Assembly: GCA_003611875.1 (NCBI GenBank)
Contig: RAYY01000001.1
Location: 248,001 to 312,000 of the forward strand
Source: a bacterium D16-56
Lineage (GTDB): Bacteria > Bacillota > Clostridia > Lachnospirales > Lachnospiraceae
DNA length: 64,000 bases
Direction: 5' to 3'
The stretch's first letter is position 1, and the number at the start of each line of letters is the position of its first letter. A program made the position numbers and the translations under genes. This document shows, piece after piece, positions 58,854-64,000 of the stretch. The notes under the pieces were generated by a model. It was not told the origin of the DNA. It ran no database searches and saw only the letters and a list, made by a program, of their open reading frames with translations.

Positions 58854-59907
58854 TTTGTCTCTGTTTTCCGAACTTTATACCTGCTACTACCAGGTGGTTG
58901 CCAGGATTCTTGAGGAAGCCCGGCACCACCCTCTTACCCGCCGCCAGATAGAAGATCTGGCCCGGCAATACGGCTATGATGAAAGCGTCCTCTCCATTGT
59001 ACCGCGGCTGACTCAGGGTGATTGGCCCTTTTTCCGACAGGATGAAGCTTCCTCCCACACCTATGCCTCTGTTTTAAAGCATCCCCTCTTTCCCCTGACC
59101 CTTACCAGACTGCAGAAATCCTGGCTGAAGGCACTGATGTTTGATTCCCGGTTCTGCCTGTTTTTCACAGATTCCCAGTTAAAAGAGCTTAATGAAGCGC
59201 TCCTTACAATTCCTCCTCTCTATCGCGCCTCGGATTTTTGTCTCTTTGACCAGTATGGAGACCATGACCCGTTTTCCTCTGTTATGTATCGGGAACACAT
59301 ACAGACAATTTTAAACGCAATCTGTGAGCGGCATTTTCTGTCTGTGTCCTATTTTTCCCGAAAGGAAAGACTTCTGACCCACACCTGGCTTCCATGCCGC
59401 TTAGAATACGGACAGCGCGACGGTAAATTCCGTCTCTACGGCATGGCTTACAGCAAATCAGGACGAAAACGAATGGATGTTTTAAATGTGGCAAGAATCC
59501 TTTCCATCAAAAAAACCGGCAGGTTTTACCCTGCCACTGTTGATGTGGACTCTTATTTAGACCACACCTTGTGTAAAAATCCTCTGGTGCTGGAAATCAC
59601 CACGGAACGAAATGCCCTGGAGCGCACCATGCTTCACTTTTCCTGTTATCAAAAAAAGGTGGAGCGGCAGGAGGAAAGCGGTACTTACCGCTGCACCATT
59701 TACTATGATAAGCGCTGGGAGACAGAGCTTTTGATACAAGTGCTTTCCTTCGGCCCGGTGGTAAAGGTGCTGGGACCAAAATCCTTCCTTGCACAGATAC
59801 AAAAACGGGTCATGGATCAGGCGCATGTCACGGAAGGCCTCTGCTTTTCCCTCTGCTCTCGAAAAAATATCCTTGCCGAAAAGGAACTGTTCACAGATAA
59901 CAACTAA
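58840..59907 (+). CDS. WYL-domain regulator (second of a pair)
   Basis: The 355-residue protein begins MKNHDLSLFSELYTCYYQVV. A helical N-terminal part (PLTRRQIEDLARQYGYDESV) is followed by a WYL domain (about 155-235, with LPCRLEYGQRDGKFRLYGMA) and a WCX-like C-terminal region (VVKVLGPKSFLAQIQKRV). AGGAGA lies about 11 nt before ATG 58840; the first gene's stop is 14 bp further on, which suggests coupled translation. Paired, unequal WYL proteins of this kind are seen in Firmicutes, but I cannot name a target. Confidence 0.85.
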   Translation: MKNHDLSLFSELYTCYYQVVARILEEARHHPLTRRQIEDLARQYGYDESVLSIVPRLTQGDWPFFRQDEASSHTYASVLKHPLFPLTLTRLQKSWLKALMFDSRFCLFFTDSQLKELNEALLTIPPLYRASDFCLFDQYGDHDPFSSVMYREHIQTILNAICERHFLSVSYFSRKERLLTHTWLPCRLEYGQRDGKFRLYGMAYSKSGRKRMDVLNVARILSIKKTGRFYPATVDVDSYLDHTLCKNPLVLEITTERNALERTMLHFSCYQKKVERQEESGTYRCTIYYDKRWETELLIQVLSFGPVVKVLGPKSFLAQIQKRVMDQAHVTEGLCFSLCSRKNILAEKELFTDNN

Positions 59908-60110
59908 AAAACAGGCTGCTCCCATTCCATACTATGACTTAATATCCTGCCAAAAAGCCCCTGCTTTCCAGCAAATATCACAAAAACAAAAAATGATAGC
60001 AATTTCTGTCAATCTTTAGTACAATTTTAAAAAAGGCTTTTCCAGAACCCCATTGACGATAAAGGGAACATCACATATTTCCCTTTACTCCATTACACAG
60101 GTGAAAAACT

Positions 60111-61916
60111 ATGAATCTCTTTAACATAATAACCCTCTTCGGCGGACTGGCCATGTTCCTCTACGGCATGCGTATGATGGGAGACGGCCTAAAGGCCAGT
60201 TCCTCCGGCACGTTAAAAAAGGCCATGGAGCGCATTACCGGCACTCCCATAAAGGCATTTCTCTTAGGACTCATTGTGACCGCAGTCATTCAGTCCTCCA
60301 CTGCAACCATTGTCCTGACCTCGGGTCTTGTAGGCGCAGGCATTATTTCCCTGCATCAGTCCCTGGGAATCATTATCGGCGCCAATGTAGGCACCACGAT
60401 TACCGGACAGATCATTCGCCTTTTGGATATCAATTCCTCAGGGACCTGGTTTCTGCAGCTTTTAAAGCCGTCAACCTTAGCGCCCCTGGCCCTGATCATC
60501 GGCATTATCATTATCATGGGGATGAAATCCAGAGATTCCGTCAAAATAGGACATATTATCATCGGCTTCGGCATCCTGTTTTCCGGCCTGATGAACATGT
60601 CTGATGCAGTCAGCGTCCTGTCTGACAGCGGCATTGTGGAAAAGCTTTTCTCCCGCCTGGGTGAAAACCCTGTGCTTGCCTACCTGTCCGGAGCAAGCGT
60701 TGCCTTCATCCTGCAAAGTTCTTCCGCAACGGTTGGTATTTTGCAGGCATTTTCCACCTCAGGCCAACTGACCTTTGGGGAGATCTATGCGGTCCTGGTA
60801 GGCATTTATTTAGGCGATTGTGTGACCACAGCCATTGTCTGCAACATTGGGGCAAAGCCAGAAGCCAAAAGAGTGGGAGTAGTAAACATTTTATTCAATC
60901 TGTGCAAATCCGTCCTGACCTTGACTGTAGTTGTGATCATCCACCGGGCCGGACTGTTGGATGGGATCTGGAACCATCCCATTTACTCCGGCGGCATTGC
61001 CAATGCCAACTCCATTTTTAATCTGTCATGCGCGATTCTTCTGCTTCCCTTTGTGGGCGTTTATGAGAAGATCAGCCATCATCTTGTGAAGGACGAGCCT
61101 GCAGCCGTTGGCAAATACGATGAGATGTTAGACGCCTTAAATCCGGTATTCATCAGTACGCCGGCCATGGCCTTCGGACGATGCTATGACATTCTTCTGG
61201 TTATGTTTACACTGGCAAAGACCAATATCAGCCGTGCCTTTAACATGTTTACCCAATATGATGCGGAGACGATCAAACTCATGGAGGAGGATGAAAACTA
61301 TATTGACAGCATTGCAGACCGCGTAAGCAATTACCTGATTCAGATCTCTGCTACCATTACATCCCATTATCATGTGGAGATCATGAACTATTACTTTTCT
61401 GCAATTACGGAATTTGAGCGTCTGGGAGACCATGCCTTGAATATTGCCGGGATTGCCGGAGAACTTTATGAAAAAGAAAGCACCTTCTCTCAGGATGCCC
61501 TGGCTGAACTGGCCGTGCTTCGACAGCTGCTGGATACCATCTTAATCCATACTAACGAAGCGTTTCGGAAGCAGAATCTGACCGAAGCCCGTCGGATCGA
61601 ACCCTTAGAGCAGGTGGTAGACGATATGGTAAACGTGTTAAAAGAGCATCATTTAGATCGTCTCCGCAAGGGAGAGTGCGGATTTTTCAATGGCTCGGAA
61701 TTTTTTAATCTGCTTTCAGAGGCAGAACGGATCTCGGATGTGTGTTCCAATATAGGCGTAGCAACCGTGGCAAGAGCTATTCCCGGAATTCATCACCAGG
61801 TACATGACTATATATCTGTGCTCCATTCTGGACGGGACGAAGAATTTAATCAGATATATCGACAGGTCCATGATCAATATTTCAACCAGCTTCAGGAGAA
61901 AAAATCAGATCATTGA
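60111..61916 (+). CDS. Na+/phosphate cotransporter (NptA/YjbB type) with PhoU-like domain
   Basis: The 601-residue protein has two inverted Na_Pi_cotrans repeats: LLGLIVTAVIQSSTATIVLT with GANVGTTITGQ, and YLSGASVAFILQSSSATVGIL with GIYLGDCVTTAIV. The QSSxAT motifs are the diagnostic transport signature. A C-terminal PhoU-like helical domain (about 360-590) has FERLGDHALNIAGI and AERISDVCSNIGVA. It imports or exports phosphate with sodium; the PhoU domain may gate it. The 200-bp region before it contains the hairpin AAAGGGAA/TTTCCCTTT (60061-60087) but no clear promoter. Confidence 0.93.
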   Translation: MNLFNIITLFGGLAMFLYGMRMMGDGLKASSSGTLKKAMERITGTPIKAFLLGLIVTAVIQSSTATIVLTSGLVGAGIISLHQSLGIIIGANVGTTITGQIIRLLDINSSGTWFLQLLKPSTLAPLALIIGIIIIMGMKSRDSVKIGHIIIGFGILFSGLMNMSDAVSVLSDSGIVEKLFSRLGENPVLAYLSGASVAFILQSSSATVGILQAFSTSGQLTFGEIYAVLVGIYLGDCVTTAIVCNIGAKPEAKRVGVVNILFNLCKSVLTLTVVVIIHRAGLLDGIWNHPIYSGGIANANSIFNLSCAILLLPFVGVYEKISHHLVKDEPAAVGKYDEMLDALNPVFISTPAMAFGRCYDILLVMFTLAKTNISRAFNMFTQYDAETIKLMEEDENYIDSIADRVSNYLIQISATITSHYHVEIMNYYFSAITEFERLGDHALNIAGIAGELYEKESTFSQDALAELAVLRQLLDTILIHTNEAFRKQNLTEARRIEPLEQVVDDMVNVLKEHHLDRLRKGECGFFNGSEFFNLLSEAERISDVCSNIGVATVARAIPGIHHQVHDYISVLHSGRDEEFNQIYRQVHDQYFNQLQEKKSDH

Positions 61917-62032
61917 CTCTGTCCTGATTATGAGGTTTCCGTTTTTTTAACAAGGAGATTGAAGAATTAAATTTTGTTGTGCAAAACATATCAGACTTGC
62001 AAATTTCTTGACATAAAGAAAATAAATATATA

Positions 62033-62069
62033 AAAACCAAGCCGCCAGAACAGTTGACCTGACGGCTTA
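62033..62069 (-). terminator. Intrinsic terminator, minus strand, after the small lipoprotein gene
   Basis: On the minus strand AAGCCGTCAGG and TCTGGCGGCTT pair with one mismatch around an AT-rich loop, followed by GGTTTTTA. It is about 180 bp beyond the lipoprotein stop. The 334-bp gap 61917-62250 otherwise holds AT-rich sequence, a TTGACA at 62009-62014 of unclear use, and near 62155 a TATACCTTAT stretch that may be a decayed end of the dispersed repeat. Confidence 0.7.
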
Positions 62070-62250
62070 ATTCATGTTTTCATATACCCAAAATTCAGAA
62101 AGAACCTTTATGCCCTTGGCTCATTTTTTCATCTGCTTTTGAAAGTATTACAGTATACCTTATACAACACATAAAGAGTCAGAAAAGCCGATCCGCTGCC
62201 TTCAGCAAACGAATCTATGCTGACTCCCGCTGCTTCTCACTGCCCTGTTC

Positions 62251-62607
62251 CTACTTACTTTCATCGGAAGCCCTGGAGGCATCCTCGCCTGTCAGGTTGT
62301 CCACGCCGTCTTCCACATCCTCCATGATTCCGCCGAACACTCCGGTGCTCTCCTCCCGGCCGGTCTCACCGGCAGCCCCTGTCCCGGCGCTTCCAGTCGT
62401 TCCGGTGTTTCCTGCATCACGGTTACTTTCCCCGCTTCCGGTGCTCCCAGACATCCCTGTACTTCCAGACCCTGCCTGAGAGCCGGATGTGGCCTGGGTA
62501 GTGCTGGTATTAGACGGCGAATTGTCTGTATTGCTTCCACAGGCTGTCAGACAGAACAATGACAGCACAACCAGCAGAAATAGAAATGACATTCTGATCT
62601 TGTTCAT
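62251..62607 (-). CDS. Small Ser/Thr/Gly-rich lipoprotein
   Basis: This 118-residue protein has a lipoprotein signal (MSFLFLLVVLSLFCLTAC, lipobox LTAC). The rest is almost entirely Gly, Ser, Thr, Ala and Asn with TG/SG repeats (SGSTGSG, TGTTGSAGTG), ending in an acidic segment (MEDVEDGVDNLTGEDAS). Such low-complexity tails are expected to be disordered and extracellular. I do not recognise a function. The start at 62607 has AAAGGAG about 9 nt upstream; ATG 62613 is also in frame. It is a single-gene unit between the phosphate transporter and dapB. Confidence 0.7.
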   Translation of the reverse strand: MNKIRMSFLFLLVVLSLFCLTACGSNTDNSPSNTSTTQATSGSQAGSGSTGMSGSTGSGESNRDAGNTGTTGSAGTGAAGETGREESTGVFGGIMEDVEDGVDNLTGEDASRASDESK

Positions 62608-62752
62608 AATCATGTTCTCCTTTCTCTTATTATCCGTTCTTTGAAACAGTCCCAAAATAACCTGTGCCGATTCCTTCGATATAATCCTCACAGGTTATCC
62701 TGCAACTGTTCCTTAGTATGCTTCAAAGGAGAATATTTTATGAAAAAATTTT

Positions 62753-63508
62753 TTATCCGATCACATCAGCCATGGTGTAAAGTCCCGGCTTTCTTCCTGT
62801 CAAAAACCTTGCTGCTTCCAGGGCTCCCTTGGCAAAAATTGCCTTGGAATAAGCTGTATGCGAAAATGTCACCACCTCGTCCTGCCCTGCAAAAATCACC
62901 TCATGCTCTCCCACAATGGTGCCTCCGCGCACTGCATGAATCCCGATTTCTTTTGGATCCCGTCTTTCTCTCCGCTCAGTCCGGTCATACTCATAATGAT
63001 AGGCGTGTTCCATGGCCTCATTGATGGAATCTGCCAGGGCCAGCGCCGTGCCGCTGGGTGCGTCCAGCTTACGGTTGTGATGCTTTTCCACCACCTCAAT
63101 GTCAAATCCTGCCCCGGCCAATACCTTGGCTGCTTCCCTGAGAAGCTTAAACAGGGTATTAATGCCTAATGACATATTGGCAGAACGGAGGACTGCTGTC
63201 TTTTCTGCAGCCGCCTCTGCCTTTTTGATTTGTTCTTCCGACAGACCTGTTGTACACAAAACCAGTCCCAGCCTCTTATCTGCACAAAAATCCAAAAGAT
63301 GATCCACTGCCTTTGCCGAGGCAAAATCCACAACCACATCTGCTTCCACATCACAGACATCCAGGCTCGGAAATACCGGATAATCAAAAACAGCGTCAAT
63401 ATTTAAATCCACTCCGGCCAATACCTGCACATCCTGCATCTCCTGGGCAAGCTCAGAAACCACACGCCCCATAGCGCCGCTGCATCCATGTATAATAATC
63501 CTGGTCAT
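62753..63508 (-). CDS. dapB: 4-hydroxy-tetrahydrodipicolinate reductase
   Basis: DapB reduces the DapA product with NAD(P)H, the second dedicated step of lysine and diaminopimelate synthesis, which is also needed for spore dipicolinate. The 251-residue protein has the nucleotide-binding motif IIHGCSGAMGRVV, the LVLCTTGLSEEQI loop and the signature EVVEKHHNRKLDAPSGTAL with the catalytic His pair. It follows dapA by 74 bp and is probably co-transcribed with it. Confidence 0.96.
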   Translation of the reverse strand: MTRIIIHGCSGAMGRVVSELAQEMQDVQVLAGVDLNIDAVFDYPVFPSLDVCDVEADVVVDFASAKAVDHLLDFCADKRLGLVLCTTGLSEEQIKKAEAAAEKTAVLRSANMSLGINTLFKLLREAAKVLAGAGFDIEVVEKHHNRKLDAPSGTALALADSINEAMEHAYHYEYDRTERRERRDPKEIGIHAVRGGTIVGEHEVIFAGQDEVVTFSHTAYSKAIFAKGALEAARFLTGRKPGLYTMADVIG

Positions 63509-63582
63509 AAGTATTCTCGTCCTCTTCTCTTTTTATAATACCTGGCTTCCTAACCATTCAGACAAAGCTCAATCACCATTCT

Positions 63583-64000
63583 CTACAAAATCCCATACTC
63601 TCTCATAGCCTTGGCAAGTCTTTCCTGATTCTGAGGCTCCATCTCTGTCAAAGGCATGCGCAGAGGACCTGTCTCCTTGCCCATCAGATTCATGGCAGCC
63701 TTAACCGGAATCGGATTCACCTCGCAGAACAGAGCCTGGATCAGCGGAATCGCCTGAAGCTGCAGTTCACAGCTCTTTTTCACATCCCCTTTAAAATACG
63801 CTTCACAGATATCATGGGTCTGACGAGGCGCTACATTAGACAATACAGAGATCACCCCCCTGCCTCCCAAGGAAAGCAGCGGAACGATCTGATCATCATT
63901 GCCGGAATACAGATCCACACATCCGTCAGCCAAATTCATGATCTGGGCAATGGCGGAAAAATCTGCGCTGGCTTCCTTGATCCCTACAATGTTATCCACC
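63583..64000 (-). CDS. dapA: 4-hydroxy-tetrahydrodipicolinate synthase, C-terminal part (cut by window edge)
   Basis: DapA condenses pyruvate with aspartate semialdehyde. Only the last ~138 codons are in the window; the start lies to the right. The Schiff-base lysine is visible in IVGIKEASADF, and DLYSGNDDQIVPLLSLGGRG and NPIPVKAAMNLMG match the C-terminal half of the TIM barrel and the dimer helices. Together with dapB and lysC it gives the first steps of the lysine/DAP branch in this window. Confidence 0.93.
   Translation of the reverse strand, partial: VDNIVGIKEASADFSAIAQIMNLADGCVDLYSGNDDQIVPLLSLGGRGVISVLSNVAPRQTHDICEAYFKGDVKKSCELQLQAIPLIQALFCEVNPIPVKAAMNLMGKETGPLRMPLTEMEPQNQERLAKAMREYGIL

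Overview
The window looks like chromosomal DNA of a spore-forming, gut-type member of the Clostridia, most likely Lachnospiraceae. The evidence is an alpha/beta-type small acid-soluble spore protein, a single-chain PurL of 1254 residues, an ispH-rpsA gene pair, a DUF1540 protein, BspA-type leucine-rich repeats, a T-box leader on thrS and a cobalamin riboswitch. Most genes lie on the minus strand in long, tightly spaced operons. No rRNA, tRNA, prophage or intact insertion sequence was seen.

Layout. 1-2618: end of a metallo-beta-lactamase-fold gene, then cbiD-cbiG of anaerobic cobalamin synthesis. 2887-5755: a spore protein gene, and a padR-DUF1700-DUF4097-pspC envelope-stress-type operon behind a consensus promoter. 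5806-13622: a mixed housekeeping operon (M28 lipoprotein peptidase, polyphosphate:AMP phosphotransferase, flavoprotein, cmk, ispH, rpsA). 13659-19111: purL and lysC. 19114-22232: MgtC-like protein, HAD phosphatase and two unknown membrane proteins. 22294-38188: a ten-gene Ser/Thr phosphosignalling operon. 38222-44076: a riboswitch-controlled cbiK-ABC transporter operon and a small unknown plus-strand gene. 44137-50049: serine recombinase, two-component system, ROK regulator, PH-domain protein and DUF1540 protein, with a dispersed repeat family among them. 50172-52641: thrS with its T-box. 52669-57353: two MATE transporters, a MarR regulator, exonuclease III and a cas3 relic. 57385-61916: two WYL regulators and a Na/phosphate cotransporter. 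62251-64000: a lipoprotein, dapB and the C-terminal part of dapA.

The most unusual region is the operon at 22340-38036. It encodes three Ser/Thr kinases, two PP2C phosphatases, six FHA-domain proteins (one also a kinase, one also a VWA protein, one a PrsW-type membrane protease, one a trypsin-like protease and one a degenerate trypsin-like protein), kinase ectodomains with BspA repeats and wall-binding repeats, and a small FHA protein with three TxP[IV] motifs spaced exactly 18 residues apart. The domain set suggests a closed write-read-erase phosphothreonine circuit at the membrane and cell wall. Its only visible promoter has a run of nine G inside a 19-bp spacer between perfect -35 and -10 boxes, so the whole operon may be phase variable.

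Two other hidden items are worth attention. One is a family of about 63-bp repeats with two covarying mini-hairpins; one copy forms the 3' end of the transporter binding-protein gene. The other is a decayed cas3 HD-domain fragment in a region that otherwise looks empty.
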